A stretch of DNA of 64,000 nucleotides, taken from positions 32,142,158 to 32,206,157 of the forward strand of contig NC_035163.2 of NCBI RefSeq assembly GCF_001659605.2. Direction: 5' to 3'. Below are positions 10,501-23,774 of the stretch, piece by piece (positions within the stretch are counted from its first letter, which is position 1; the number at the start of each line of letters is the position of its first letter). The stretch is from Manihot esculenta (Eukaryota; Streptophyta; Magnoliopsida; Malpighiales; Euphorbiaceae). Both the position numbers and the translations under genes were made by a program. The notes under the pieces are model-generated. The model ran no database searches. It saw only the letters and a list, made by a program, of their open reading frames with translations, and was not told the DNA's origin.

Positions 10501-12352
10501 ATTTCTCTAGTCCTCTCTCTCTATCTTTGGTGCTCAGTGGCAAATTAAAAAGAAGTAATTATGTTGTATAATATTGAAATTAATCATGAGAAGGGATTTC
10601 TTCATCTCCTTCCTCCTCTATTTCTCTCACTTTTCATTGGATGCATGAGCCACACAACTTAGGTGGTTATTCTTCCTTTCTCATAAATATACCACTCACT
10701 CATGACTCATGGATTTGAGCATGATACTCATAGAGAACCTAAACTTTTTATGAGATATTCAATTGAGACGTTTTTTTTTATTATTATTTTTATTTTGGGG
10801 AAGGAGAGGTTAACGTTATAAAGGAACACGTAAAAAGAATTTATACGGTTATTAATTTTGCCAATATTTAATAGTTTTACTGTTCTTTTAGGCAAGATGG
10901 GTTTTTTTTTAAATTACTGTTTAGGATTTTTTTAAAAATAATTAATTAATTACCAATTACCTTATTTGAAAATGTGCAATTATTTTCATTATTTAATAGT
11001 TGAATGTTTTAGGTAATATTTTTGTCAAGGTTTTTAGGTAGGATTCTTAAGAACCACCTACATAAATCATTTGACAAGGATTTTGAAATTAAATATTCAG
11101 GATTAATTAATTTGATCTAAATATATTCTGCTAAGTCATTAATTTGTTGAACAATTTACCTACTGGCAAGTAAAAGAACTTTAGGAATGTTTGTTATTTG
11201 AGCCCCACAAACCAAATTACATGAAATTGACTGAATATATCTACCAAATAAAGAGACTGAATATTAATCTGCTGCTATTAATTAGCACCTATTAGATGTG
11301 TCATATAAATAAAATGCATGCTCAAACCAGACCAAGATACCAATTTCATACTATTTGTACAAGGACCCGAGGAGATCAAAGTCTTCAGGTAATTTATTCT
11401 AAAGCAATCTTAGTGGTAGTTGAATCATTCACGATGAATGGGACAAAACCATAAGGGTGACTGGCTGCTGAAAAATTATGATCCGCAGGCTTAATCATGG
11501 AATGAGCACCATCAAGCTAATCCTTGAAGTATATAATGACAAGCTTTTAAAAGCTTAATAGTTGCGTTATCAACTTGATATTTCTTTATCATAATAAAAG
11601 GACAGCCTAACAAGGCCTGATAGGCTCTTTGGATGGGAGTAGTTAAAACTTACAAGAGTGGATGAGAAAGAATGAGACAAAGACATTGTGTAAAATATTC
11701 TATAGTCTCTTTCTTGAAAGTGTCTTTTTGAAGAGACAATAAAATTATATATCATTTGCCATTTAGTAGCTATATCATGACGGGCAATTAAAAGTAGCCT
11801 GAAATTCACTAGTTATTTGTGGAGTTTCAGAAGTAATGATTCCTTGACTTTCTTCTCCTCTTTGGTTATAGGTGGATGGGAGGTCAGTGGGGGGGATTTG
11901 ATGTAATTCATGAAATTATTTTTTTGGGTTTTTTAATACAATAATATTGCATTTATTCAAATTCATTAAATATAATTATTTAATGCTAATTTTATGTAGT
12001 CAAAATAATAAATTATTTAATACTACATTAAAAATTATACAATATGCAAAATTAACATTAAATAACTGTATTTAATGAACTTTAACGAGTGCTTTAGTTT
12101 ACAAATGAGACAGTGAAGATGGCAAAGATTTGGGCGTAATGCTCCAATAATCAGTAAAATTTTTTAAAGCTTGTTGAATAAGAATAAGTTCCTTTCTTGA
12201 GCGAGGGAAAGGGGAGGTGCGGTGGGGAGCAAGCTGTACTTTAAAGCAATGGTATATTACCAAAAAGAAAGTTTTTAAGTTATTTAGTGAGGTTTTGTGA
12301 CAATCATTTGATGTGTTCTTTCCACCAATATACACCTTTGCTGGTGCCTAGT
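10501..12352. other. AT-rich intergenic DNA, no gene seen
   Basis: Long AT tracts and no domain-bearing frame. The minus frames at 11570-11809 and 12099-12335 have no recognisable motif and are probably chance or remains of old retroelements. Confidence 0.5.
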
Positions 12353-12601
12353 TCAATTATGGAGCATGGGCATATTTGGTTTCTTAGAAAACTGAAGTTT
12401 TTTTTTATTTCTTAGCATTTGTAGGCTAGGCCAAAGCTTGATAGATGGAGTGGCTATTTGAATTTTGTACCTTGTAACTGACACTACACCAAAGCCTATT
12501 TTGATCACAATAGTGCATATTACTAACAAATCTTCATCCCATGCTTCGTTAATATTTTTTTGTATATTACTTAAAAAAATTTTATCAAACTTTTGTAGCA
12601 T
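12353..12601 (-). pseudogene. Possible second LINE RNase H scrap
   Basis: The minus frame reads NINEAWDEDL, then GFGVVSVT, then IATPSIKLWPSL, loosely matching the start of RVT_3 RNase H (NVDAAxD, GxGVVxRD). The match is short and several conserved positions differ, so this is tentative. Confidence 0.3.
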
Positions 12602-14680
12602 ATTTGGCTTTAGGACATGCTAGTGTATTATTTGATGTGTCATGTTAATCTTTCAAAGTTTATTTTAGCTCCTTATGATTATTGTAAGAATTTGATAATT
12701 ATATTCATAGATTAATACATATCTATATCTATGATTGTTGATTATCAACTGGCTATAATTTCTTCACTTTTCTAATGCGGTTGCTCTTTATAATACTTTC
12801 TGTTTTTGTTGTGTCTCGCGTATATATTATATAAATTGGTGTGGATAACATCGATTGTATAGGGTGAAATAAGGTCCCATCGCTGGAAATGCAAAGCATA
12901 AGCGTCCGCATCTCACAAAGTAGTAAAATTCCAAAAACTCAATATTAAATAAATAAATAACAACAACTACATAGCCGAAGATAAGAAAGTGCCAGAAGTG
13001 CAACCTACATTGGCACATGCATTTCTTTTGTTTATCTGGATCATCACCTCTTTTTTCCCTTAAAGATGAGAAAATATTTATTAATAAAGGCCATCACCTC
13101 AATTAATCATTGAACAGAATGATAACAAAATATTATACTGGACCCATACTCTATTAGTTGCAGCCAACACCACATATTCTTCCAATCAATTTCTACCATG
13201 TCAGCAACCCATACGTTCTGTATTCGGAGTCTCGTCCATATTGCTAATATTTGGGTTGGAAATGTCAAATAGTCAACTCCATTGATTTTGGTTTATATCA
13301 TCTTATTTATTTTTCTAACAAACATTTGTTTTTAAATCATTTTTTCCTGAGGATTAGAGGTTCATCTTTTGATTTTTTTAACGATGATATCAAAATTTGG
13401 GATTTTGGACTATCCCAAGTTATCCTCTTGAATGAAATTGATGCCTGAATTATTTAGAATTTCTCTCTCCCGTGAATTTAGAATTCCCCTCGCTCTCTGA
13501 TTTGAATCTTTTTCTTTTTTATTTTCTATTGGGAAGTCTGTTATGGCTAGCAATTTGTTGTAGGAAAGAGCAAGAAAGGGAAAGCGAGCCTCACAAAGAT
13601 GGGGCTATAAACGGCACCGTTCAACAAACAAAAGGAAAAATACAAATTGAAATAATTTGGAATTTTCCAAATGAAGTTGATTATATTTTCTTTCCTTTTT
13701 CCTTCCCTTCTGAATTTTTTTTTTCTCTTTTGAATTAGAACCCTTTTGTTCCAAGAAAAAAAAAAAGAATTGTAATCAATTTACGCCATATAACCAAATA
13801 AAAACAAATTGAGTACGTGTTGCTTTGCCTTTTCCTAACTTCAGCTTTGGGGACTGCAAAACTTTTGCACCACTTATATATACTGTCGTAGGCACATGAT
13901 AAAAAAAAAAAATTGATTACATATCTTTGCTTTTAAAACCTCATGTTCCAGCATACATTTTTATTTATAATAACATATTGATTTTTAAATATTTCTTCAA
14001 TTAAACTACTTTTTAAAAGAAAATCACGGAATTTGATTGTAAAATTTAAACTACGTTTATTTGGAGTAAAATTTTATTAGTGAGAAATGTTTTTAAATAA
14101 ATATTAAAATTTACGTTATAATTTAAAGGTTTTTAATCACATTTATCACTTAAATTTGATTTTTTAACTACTAAATATCCATATGCGTTTGCATAAATCA
14201 TGTGTGATAAATAAAAATTGAAAAATAATTTAATTCATAAAAAAAAAACTCAATAATTTGAGTCTGTTGCTTTTTATTATAGCATTGTTCATTAAATAAA
14301 AAAAAATTGAAAAATAAAATATTATATATTTTAGTTATATATAATAACAAAACTAATTTTTTAATTATTTTCAGTAACGTATCTAAAATAATATTTTATA
14401 TTCATCTTTCTTGCCAATGAAGGCTTGAAACGGAACCCATTAGGCCATGGTACGAAGGTGTCAAAAGGCTTTATTGTGGTCTGGACCATCCACGACCGAA
14501 AGGCGCACCCTCACTGGAAACAAGAAGGGGCCATATAAACCCTGTAAAGCCGAAGCCCAAGGTCTAGTACAATGAAAGAAACAGCAGAGAAAAATCAGAA
14601 TAGTTAATTTTAATTAATAAATAAAATTGAAAATGATAAAGCAAACAAATAAGCAATAAATGTGGTTTTTAAGGAAAACG
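12602..14680. other. AT-rich intergenic DNA, no gene seen
   Basis: Small open frames (13251-13448, 13472-13738) lack domains or splice context. The segment 14400-14580 is less AT-rich and may be part of the upstream region of the bHLH gene or an old repeat. Confidence 0.5.
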
Positions 14681-14872
14681 ACGCGTGCTCTCTATTGATT
14701 CCTTTATAAGCTTCACCACCGTTTCTCTCTCCCTTCCGCTCTCAAGCCTCTCCCCTCCTTCACTCCCTCCCTCCCTCCCTCCCAGAGAGAGAAGCGACAC
14801 CTCACCCAACTCCGTTCCGTTTCTTTCTCTCTCTAAACTAAGTGTTCTTTCATTTCTTCAGTTTTAGCTCTC
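14681..14872 (+). promoter_or_regulatory. Probable core promoter and pyrimidine-rich leader of the bHLH gene
   Basis: A TATA-like TTTATAAG at 14703-14710 is followed by a strongly CT-rich leader (about 14720-14860) with a (CCCT) run near 14764-14783 and GAGAGAGA after it. The leader stops at a candidate donor (TC|GTAAAT) at 14873. Transcription start is not directly visible. Confidence 0.5.
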
Positions 14873-15117
14873 GTAAATAGATAGCTTTTAGCTCGTTCGC
14901 GGTTGTTGATATGTAATGATCTTTCCTTTTTCTTCCTAGAAAGGTGATAATAATCTGATAATCCTCTGCTAATCACTATCTTTTATCATTTATTAGGTTA
15001 TTTTTTCTTGATTGTGGATTCAAAGATTGTTTGGATGTTTAGATTTCGTGGTCTTTTGGTCGACTCTGGCCTGGAATTTGATTTCCTTGTGAATTTAAAT
15101 TTTCTCTTTTTGTTCAG
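14873..15117 (+). other. Predicted 5'UTR intron of the bHLH gene
   Basis: Begins GTAAATAG, is T-rich throughout and ends TTTTTGTTCAG at 15117. The CDS starts 117 bp further on. Leader introns are common in plant regulatory genes. Transcript data would be needed to confirm the boundaries. Confidence 0.5.
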
Positions 15118-15233
15118 GTAGTTGCCTAAGAGGAAAAGAGAAAGAAATCAGAGTTTGCTTCGATTCCCGAAGAAATTGAAGGAAGATAGAGAATTTTTAC
15201 TACTATATTCGAATTCAAAAAGAATCGATCGTG

Positions 15234-15887
15234 ATGGCGTCAACTGCGATCTCGAATCATCCTGTAACTAATTCCAACTTCGATCGCTCAAAAAGAAAAA
15301 AGAAGAAGAAATCGCAAGCTCAATCCAAGGAGAATCAGATTCAAGACCACGCTAAATGGAAAACCGAAGCTCAGCAACAAATCTACTCCACTAAACTAAT
15401 CCAAGCCTTGAGCCAAGTTCGTCTTACCCCTTCTTCTCCTTCGGCTCCCCGCCAAGGCCGAGCTGTTAGAGAAGCCGCTGATAGAGCCCTGGCCTTCGCT
15501 GCTAAGGGGAGAACAAGGTGGAGCCGTGCCATATTGACTAGCCGAATCAAGCTCAAGTTCAGGAAGCAGAACAAGAGGCAGAGAGTGGTGGCGTCTTCTG
15601 CTGTCTCGACGGTTACTGGAACTAGCCGATCGAAGAAGCCGAGATTTAGCGTTTTGAGGTTGAAAGGGAAGAGTTTACCAGCTGTGCAAAGGAAAGTTGG
15701 TGTTCTAGGCCGGTTGGTTCCTGGTTGCCGTAAGCAACCTTTGCCTGTTATCCTAGAAGAAGCTACTGACTATATAGCTGCTTTGGAGATGCAAGTTCGA
15801 GCCATGAGCGCTCTTGCTGAACTGCTCTCTGGCTCCAGTTCAAGCTCCGGCGCCGGCGCTAGTTCCGGCCCGAGGCCGACGAGCTGA
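15234..15887 (+). CDS. Atypical bHLH transcription regulator, bHLH147/148 (AIF) type
   Basis: An intact single-exon gene of 217 residues. The open frame includes a GTG codon just before, but the ATG at 15234 fits plant context. The N-terminal part carries a lysine run (residues 20-26), a likely nuclear signal. Residues 76-115 ([20 protein letters not shown] and the following WSRAI region) and the helix-loop-helix at about 154-198 ([20 protein letters not shown] then [14 protein letters not shown]) are characteristic of the ATBS1-interacting-factor group. Members lack a normal DNA-binding basic region and act in the nucleus by dimerising with other bHLH proteins; in Arabidopsis they restrain brassinosteroid-linked growth. 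The role here is inferred from family. The C-terminus is a low-complexity Ser/Gly tail. No neighbouring gene is functionally linked. Confidence 0.92.
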   Translation: MASTAISNHPVTNSNFDRSKRKKKKKSQAQSKENQIQDHAKWKTEAQQQIYSTKLIQALSQVRLTPSSPSAPRQGRAVREAADRALAFAAKGRTRWSRAILTSRIKLKFRKQNKRQRVVASSAVSTVTGTSRSKKPRFSVLRLKGKSLPAVQRKVGVLGRLVPGCRKQPLPVILEEATDYIAALEMQVRAMSALAELLSGSSSSSGAGASSGPRPTS

Positions 15888-18800
15888 GCCAGTCTACGCC
15901 CATGGGCGGATGTCATTTCGGGGTTCTTCAATATATTTTTCTTAATTTTTCATCTTCTCCCACTTTCTCTCAGTAATCTCTTGTTAAATACCTGTCCACT
16001 TCCTCTTTTCGATTTGTCCCTTTTTTCTATCTCACATTACTTCTTTAAAAAAAATGTTCTCTTTTGAATCCTTTAGCAGGGAATAATCAACCTGTGAAAA
16101 CTTTCACTCACAATCTGTTGAACTGGTTTGATATCTCCTATAGGAAAATTTTTCCATTAATCTGTAGTTGCCTTTGTGTATATTATCAGCATATGGATGT
16201 TTTTGGGCTGCAAGGGTTGTTTTCTTCAATTATTTGTATATACTGCACAGGCTTTTGCTTAATGGGTTTTGACCTCTCCATCTCAAAATTGGCATTTTAT
16301 TTTCTGATTCCAGCTTTCTGAAATTTTTATGTCTGATTCAATCCATTATGTGTATTATTGATAATTGTAGGTGGGTCTTTTTAGGCTATAATATCAAGGT
16401 GGTGAATAAGATTCTGTCAGGATGCTAGTTTTGTGATTTGCTTTTGGTCTTTCTTGTTGGTGACCTCTTATTTGCTTTAAATTGTTAAGGAAACGATTCT
16501 GCAGTAGTATGTAACTGCTAAATATGATCATCTTTGGCGTTATACTGGTTTTGCGCTCTTCTTTTTTTTTTTTTGTTCTCCTTTTAAATTAAGGATTGTC
16601 TACTGGGTGTTAAGACACTGGAACACCTGGAAAATGAGAGGAAAGGACACGCCCAGACCCAGTGCATATATTATTTGGGGGAGGGAACTATTTGGTTGGG
16701 CATATCTGAGTGGAAGGAGGTGTTGTTATGGTGATAATTGGTGGTTAGGTTAGCTGAAAATCATTATCATAGAAGAAATTTGTTTTAGTGTTAGGATTTT
16801 ATATCACCAAGCGCCTCATGTAGTTGGTGGGGGGGGGCTTGGTCTAGTGTCTTGAATGTTGAACTCCACTAACCCTAAAATCCGCGAAAGCACCAAAAAT
16901 ATTAAATTAAAAAATTGGCACACATATCATATGGTGAAATGTCCCCACCAGAGACCACCTCAAAATCAAAACTGAAATTTTGCAAATTGGGTACCCGTGA
17001 ATCTCTATCCTTTGTATAGAGGAATGTCCATACACAATGGTGTTTCATAGGGGGTCACTCGCTCACTCTGAGAAAGCCCTAAGGAAGGTACATGTGTTCC
17101 CCTGTCCCAATTGAAGGAGAGCCACCTAGCTAGCTATCACTTTCGGTGGCAGACCTCATTGAGCCACACGAGTGCTTGTGTTTGATCGCTATCAGTTAGG
17201 GTTGGATTTGTGAGAGAGTGAAGACACTTCCATGATTGAATTTCCAAGGACCACAATAATTTATTATTATTTTCTTTTTGGCTTGCTCATATAAGTGATG
17301 AACTTTTTTTGAGAGCACATGGTTTGCATTCATTTTGTTCAGGCATACAAACAACCAGAGTACATATGCACCCATGTGCCTTATTTAAGCCTCCTCCTCC
17401 TTTTATCACTTTTCTTCAGTGACCAGAATAACACCACCTGCTTGAAATTTTGAACCACACTAGTAATAAAAATATTTTAAAAAAAGAAAGAAAGAAAGCT
17501 ACCAGTTTTGACCGGGAAGAGAGGCTTGCCTGTATTATTTACCAAAACCCCATCTTGACGCAATTGTTGATATAAAGGAGGGGAATTCCAGTGGGGACAA
17601 AACAAAGAGGGCCACTTTTTGTAGGTGTCAACATCCACTAGTTAATGGGTATCAAATTGACACAAAGTTTAACAGTTTTAGAAGAAGGGGCTGGCTATTC
17701 AGGCTACTGCTTATTGCCACTGTTGTCACCACCTTCATAAGCACATGTTGCAATCATATTGGACAGAATTTTCAATTACCAAACAATAACTTCACACATC
17801 AAAAACCATTTATATTTGTATATATGTTATTCCCTTTGTTTTGTCCTCACTCTCTCCAATGACCTTGCATGCTAAGGACATTCACTCAGGGATTCTGTTT
17901 CAGTTTTCTTTTATATCTGGGGAGCTTCCTTTTTTTTTAAAAAAAAAAAAAAAATTTAATATCATGGATTAAAAATTATTGATACTCAGAACCATATCTT
18001 TGAATGTGATTGCAATTTTTCTTTTTAATTTTGATGCTGTCTTGAATATTTCTCTAAACAATAAAAAAATGATAAATTTACTATTTCTTTTATAATATAG
18101 CAAGCAAATTTTCTATAAACAAAATCATTGATAATGATTTTGTTCTGACAAATAGGGGGGCAAGTTTTATCATTCACTAATACCTTTTCTAAATAAAATT
18201 TGGTGTAATAAACGTGTAAAGTCTATAATTGGGTGCTTAATTTTTATACAAGGGATATGATTTTGACATTGAAAATTAAAGCAATTAGATCAACGGTCTA
18301 TTTTATGGTGGATAACCTTAAGAATTCAAATTCTAGCAACATTATTAGATTTAGTTACTAGACTAATTTCGAGCTAAATTCACGATTTTTAATTTAATTT
18401 AATTTAATTATTATTGAATATTTTATTTTTATTTTATTAAAAAATTAATTTTAATTTTAATTGAATATCATTTCAAATTAACACTTAAATCCGGTTAAAG
18501 AACTAATTACATAAGTTTTTGAGGTAAGAAAAAAAAAACAAAAGGAAAAACTAGCTAGGACTCACATACAAAAGAGCCACCTCCTTGCTGCAAAATAATA
18601 ATCCAAAAAATATTTAAAAATAATCATATTCTCAAATATTTAAAAATAATCATATTCTCAATAATTATGTGAATTCAAAATCTCAAATAAATAAAGAATA
18701 ATTAAGTAATAAACCTATCAAACTCAATGATTAAATAATCGTTTAATTTTTTTAAAAATTATTAATCTATTAATTAATATAAAGTAATAGTATAATATAT

Positions 18801-19456
18801 AAACCACCAAATATTCATAACACTTTGGATAAAGTGTCGATTTCTGGCTGGCCTAAACTCCACCAAATTCATATTATAGAATACACGTACATATATAAAA
18901 ATAATAAATAAATAATAAAATAGTGTTTTTAATTAATATTAAAATGAATAATTTAATATTTTTTATTTTTAAGCGAAGTTACAGTTTGATTTTTATATAT
19001 AAAATAAATTCTCGTTAAAGTAATTTAATTTTTAATAGCTCGATTTGACGTCAATAATAATTAATTTTAATTCAATAAATTGAAAAAATATCTGTGATTA
19101 TAAAATAAAAAAGAAAAAAAAAAAAAAAAAAGAAAGTAGTGTCGGTTTGGCTCAGCACCTCGAATCTTTTTATAGGAAGTTGCATGCATGTGGCATGCAG
19201 GATTTCAGCTGCTACTTCCCATCAGCAACCCATTAATTGTTAGGGCTTTATAATGCTTTTACTATAAAGGAATACAATACTACTCTAATTATGATAATAT
19301 ATTTATTACTTTTTCTTTCTTTAATTATTCATTATTATTATTATTATTAATTACAAATACTTTCCTATTGATTTTCATGGTCTTGTACTAATTGACCTAC
19401 CAAAGAGTAATTGAATTAACCCACCCAAAATTATTTATTAATTGTTATGTATTTTA
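15888..19456. other. Intergenic, no gene seen
   Basis: The first few hundred bases are the 3' flank of the bHLH gene. The rest is AT-rich with homopolymer runs (for example the T/A junction near 17930-17955) and no domain-bearing frame. A weak SINE-like patch near 16835-16880 was considered and not called. Confidence 0.5.
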
Positions 19457-19912
19457 ATATGTGATAACCCTCGGTCATCATTTATGTGGAGGAAAGGTTG
19501 AATCCAAAAATGTTCAGCAAGCTCTAGAGACCCATCTCTTTTGTCCGATCCAGTATTTTTTATTATAACCCATGTATACATAAGGTAGGCAGGTCATTCA
19601 CAAATCCAAGAGCAGCAATAAAGAGTTCAGTCCGGTAACGTGACGCAAAAAAAGACAGCAGACCCAATCATTTCGCAGCTCTATCTACATGTGCTTCGAA
19701 GGAAATTAAATGGCCGTCTAGCGTGAAGAGGGACTCTAACACTTTCATACGTATGAATCTAAATAACAGAGATATGTGGCGCTGTAGTAAGGAACCGTTA
19801 GACGTCATTAACAGACAAATGGAAGGGAATAAGAGAGGAGGAACATTTTCTTTCCATATAAATTTACATAACTACCGTAAATCATTATTTTAGATCTCGT
19901 AACATCAATATG
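19457..19912 (+). mobile_element. Solo LTR with TSD ATATG
   Basis: A 446 bp LTR at 19462-19907 starts TGATAACCCTCGG and ends GATCTCGTAACATCA. It is flanked by the perfect 5 bp duplication ATATG (19457-19461 and 19908-19912). Its interior shares with the solo LTR at 7180-7601 the block GACAGCAG-CCCAATCA and the later AAATTAAATGGCCG stretch, in the same orientation, so the two are diverged members of one family. No internal region remains. Confidence 0.9.
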
Positions 19913-21350
19913 AAAATATTATTATAAATGAGACTTGTTAATAATTTAATATTGAAAGCTATAGAATTTTTTTTTTATGAAGGGAAAATTAAAATCAATT
20001 AATATAATGTGTTGGAATATTCCACCCAAAATTGATGGTGAGATTGGGAAATAGTTAGTAAATTTTTGTTGATGGGATGTAAGGACGATAAAAGAAGAAA
20101 AGGGGAAAGATTCTATATAAAGATTAATATTATTAGGATACACACACACACACACATGAGTTAAAATCATTAGTGACATGTGGGATGTAATCACATAACC
20201 CAACATCTCAACAAGCTTTTTCAAGCCATGTAAGCAACCAATGCCTTCTTTCTTTTTTTTTTTTTTTTTTCTCTTTCAATTTTTTTTTTTAAAAAAAAAA
20301 AAAGAGAGAGAAGATGAAAGAAATGGGTATGCTGCATGTGAAGAGAAGAAAATGACATTAATTGTAAAGAAAAGTAAAGAATTGTAGACCCACATGGAGG
20401 GGTCATGCTTTTGTCCATTAAACTCCAAGAAAACTAAAGCAAAAGAGGAAATAAGAAGAATAATAAAAAGAGGGAGAGAGATTTAATTAGGTATTAGATG
20501 GGCTACCGCCTCCTCCTACATATATATATATATATAGTAGGCCCACACAAGAGATGAGCAATGTAAAGAGTATTACTTTTGACCTTTGTCAATGGTGCAA
20601 TGTATTTAGGTGTCCTAGAAGAGGCCATGTCATTTTCTTTTAAAGATGATGGCTCTTCATTTTTTGAAACCAATCTTTATTTTTATCAAATTATATTGTA
20701 AACTTTGTATAACATTAATGTTAAGGTGTGTTTTTTTGGAGTTATTGCTAATAAAAAAAATGAAAATTAATGGATTTTTTTAATTTAATTATATTAAGTA
20801 AATGAAAACAGTATTATAAAATGGTAGTTAGTAAGCGAGCATCAAGATTTAAAATTTTGGTTTGGTGTATAAAATGATTAGTGAAGACATATAGATTTTG
20901 GAAAGTCAAATTTGGTGAAATGAAATATATGGGTTTGTTTTGTTTTGTTTCATGCATCTTCACATGCCCATTTAGATTAGGTTAGGTAATTTGTAACATG
21001 CATTTTGTTTGTTGGCACAATCTTGCATTTTTTTTTTTTACTAATTAAGTGAGATTACACAATTCTGTCCACCACTATTAGCTAAGCTGCGATACCCCCC
21101 CATTGCCTTTTAAAAATTTACTAATTTGAAATTTCATATTTGATTACTAATTTTAAATATATGTTAAAACGTTTAATTAGTTAGTTAATTTTAGTAATCC
21201 AAAAATATTTTATTATTTAATTTTTATGATATAATAAATCTTACTAATTAGTTTAATTTTTAAATGCAATTAAAATATGCCTCACTTTGGTTAAATAGAA
21301 CTAAGTGATCCTTCCGTGAAGTTGACTAACATATTCCGTTTGTTTGTACA
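19913..21350. other. Intergenic with microsatellites, no gene seen
   Basis: Contains a (CA) run near 20142-20155, a long T-run then A-run at about 20256-20301 and a (TA) run at about 20521-20536. No coding signal is supported. Confidence 0.6.
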
Positions 21351-21365
21351 CAAAAGTCAAAATTG

Positions 21366-22196
21366 CCCTTATTTAAAATGGACATCTTCCCTCAACATCT
21401 CATCCTCCACATCCCTTCTTTCCTGCCCTTACTCTCCAAGAAATGGTACCCTTCCCTCCCAAAATTTTTCCTTCGCCCATTTCCCTCTCTACAGTACCCC
21501 CTCCACCACCCGTCAATTCTTTGCCGAATTCGTAGACTGCACCCTCGTCTGCTGCTCTCACTCCCCTCTCATCAATTTCCACCTTGATTTCATCTTCGAA
21601 GATCGCTACGCTTTCCATGTGGATTCTTGGATTCATTATGCAATCAAGAATCAAGCATAAGAACTCGATCTTAATTTCTTCGTCGACGAGAGTTTCTATG
21701 TCGACCAACCCCAGTTGGGGGATACTTATGATTTTTCCTTCCCCGTCCTTAGAAATGGGAAAGTTAGAGACTTGAAGCTGACTTGATGTGACGTGGCAAT
21801 GATAACTAATTTGCATCGTTTTTCGATAAAATCAATTTACCTTGATGAGATTTATTTTGACGGATCAGATGGCTTTGGATTTGATTAGTGGGTGTCCCAA
21901 TCTTGAGGTTTTAGAACTTGGGAACTGTACATGAATACTTTGAAAGTTTGTCCTGAGAATTTGGAGCTTAAGTACTTTTTTTTTTTTTGTAAGGAAAATG
22001 AAGTGAATTTGGAGATTGATTGTCCAAATCTTGTTTCTTAAACTATAATTTGGTTCGAAGTTGGGAAAAGCTATGTCAAGAAATTGTCCTCTTTGATTGA
22101 TTTTCGTACTTTTATTGGGCATAGAAGGGATACTATGGATACTGAAACAAGATTACGAGAATGCTTGATAAATTGGCAAAGGAGAAGAAGCAATTG
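21366..22196 (+). pseudogene. F-box/LRR (FBD-type) pseudogene
   Basis: Translated pieces in changing frames resemble a plant F-box/LRR/FBD protein. An F-box-like start (LILHIPSFLPLLSKKW region near 21390-21450) is followed by LRR-style phrases such as LDLNFFVDESFYVD (about 21660), VRDLKLT (about 21765) and SIYLDEIYFDGSDGFGFD (about 21830-21885), then LELKYFF and LEIDCPNL (about 21960-22035). The frame shifts repeatedly and stops interrupt it. A T-run at about 21977-21989 falls inside the LRR part. Intact relatives are substrate receptors of SCF ubiquitin ligases; this copy cannot encode one. Boundaries are approximate. Confidence 0.6.
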
Positions 22197-23556
22197 TCAT
22201 CTAATCATCTAGTAAAGGACCAAATATAATATATATATATATATATATTTTGTGACTCACTATAACATTGAGTCACTATGTCTACCAAAATTCTTGATAA
22301 AATCAAACAGTGAACAGAGTTTCAAAGTACCTACCTATTATTATATTGATTAATAAGATAAATTAAGATAAATCAGTAGCTTGGATAGGAAAATATAGTA
22401 AATGGGATGCTATTATTAGCAGCAGCAAGAATTTCAATATGCATGCTGCCACTGGAAAAGAGTGCCCACTAATTATCTCTACATCAAATCACAATATTCT
22501 AGCTAAAAACAATAACAATCAAAATTCATGGGTATTTTTATCCTCTATTTTAAAAATATTTTAATTTTTAATTTATTTTAACAGTAAAAATATTCTATCC
22601 ATATATATATAATTTATTTTTAAATTTTACCGACAACAAAACCTAATCAGTAGCGATTATTTAATATTTTAATTATTGACGACAATATTATTATCGGTGA
22701 TTAGCGATAATGTGCATAAGTAAATCGTTGATAAATTATTATAATTATTTTATTTTATAATTTTTTCGATAAGTCATTGGTAATTATCAACGATGCAGAT
22801 GTTATCAATATTTATTTTCTTGTAATGCAACCAAATATAGTTTTCTTTTACGAAAATTTGTCCTGTTATTAAAACATGTAGACCACTTTTAATTTGTTTG
22901 TATAAGAATTCGTTTATCAATATCACTATTATTGTTTTATTTTTTATAATTATTTTTTAAATTAATAAAATTGACATTTTCAATAAATATTATATAAAGG
23001 TTCATTAAAAATTTAATATATAAATTATGATTTTTTTTAAAAAAAAGTAATTTACAATTTAAAATAAATGAAAAAAAAGGAAAAATAAACATATTTTTAT
23101 GGGAGAAATGTAATAGTACTAGTTATTGGCAAAGTTTACAAAATTCAACATAAATGCACACTTATATTGACAAAAAAAATAATTATTTTCATAAATTATG
23201 AAAAAAGAGATTCATATTTTATAAGTAAGGAAATATAGTAATTTGTGTAGAAGGCTATAATATATCCTGATTCAATCATGGGAGCAGAGCAATTACTGGA
23301 ATAATTCCCAAATTAAAAAGAATAATTGCCTAAACTGTCCATTTTCCCAGCAGGGTGATTCTCCATAATACTTATTATTTCTCCAGAGTTGCGTGTCTTT
23401 CTTAAATCAATATATTGCTCTTGCACCAGACATCAATGAAATTAAATTACAAAATAATTGTTTTATACTTATTATAAGATCGTCGAAGCATCGCAGGCAT
23501 CATTGCTAAAAAAACACAAAAGTTAAATTGGGTTCATGTTTTGGGTCCGACTTTGC
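22197..23556. other. AT-rich intergenic DNA, no gene seen
   Basis: Contains a (TA) microsatellite near 22230-22249 and a degenerate CACTA-like transposon end at about 22812-22826. No coding signal. Confidence 0.5.
22640..22826. mobile_element. Degraded CACTA-type (CMC) DNA transposon end
   Basis: TATTTTCTTGTAATG at 22812-22826 is the reverse complement of CATTACAAGAAAATA, one base from the CACTACAAGAAAA terminus of plant CACTA miniatures. The preceding DNA has scattered GACGA, AGCGATAATG and CAACGATG motifs like CACTA subterminal repeats. The left terminus and a 3 bp duplication were not found. Confidence 0.4.
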
Positions 23557-23576
23557 AGCCCATGGTATTTGGCCCA
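23557..23576 (+). promoter_or_regulatory. Two site II-like motifs upstream of the prefoldin gene
   Basis: AGCCCA at 23557-23562 and GGCCCA at 23571-23576 are TGGGCT and TGGGCC on the other strand. Such site II motifs, bound by TCP factors, are common about 100-200 bp upstream of plant housekeeping genes. Here they lie about 200 bp before the start codon. Confidence 0.45.
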
Positions 23577-23774
23577 CTGGCCATACGACGTCGTTGCGTT
23601 TTGACCCCCCACCCCCCACGAGTCTACCAGAGAACGCTGTCGCCCTCCTTCCCACTTCCTCCTAGTTGAGGTCTCCTGATCTTCTGCCTCTTTCTGAGTT
23701 CCCAAACACGGTAGTCATAAGGTGGGCTCTGAAATACATCTCTCTGCTTTTGTGTGCTTTTTGTTTGGAACAGA

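Noticed and set aside
16835..16880. SINE-like patch with GTTGAACTCC near an A-box-like string
   Set aside because: No poly-A tail of the right kind and no flanking duplication found.
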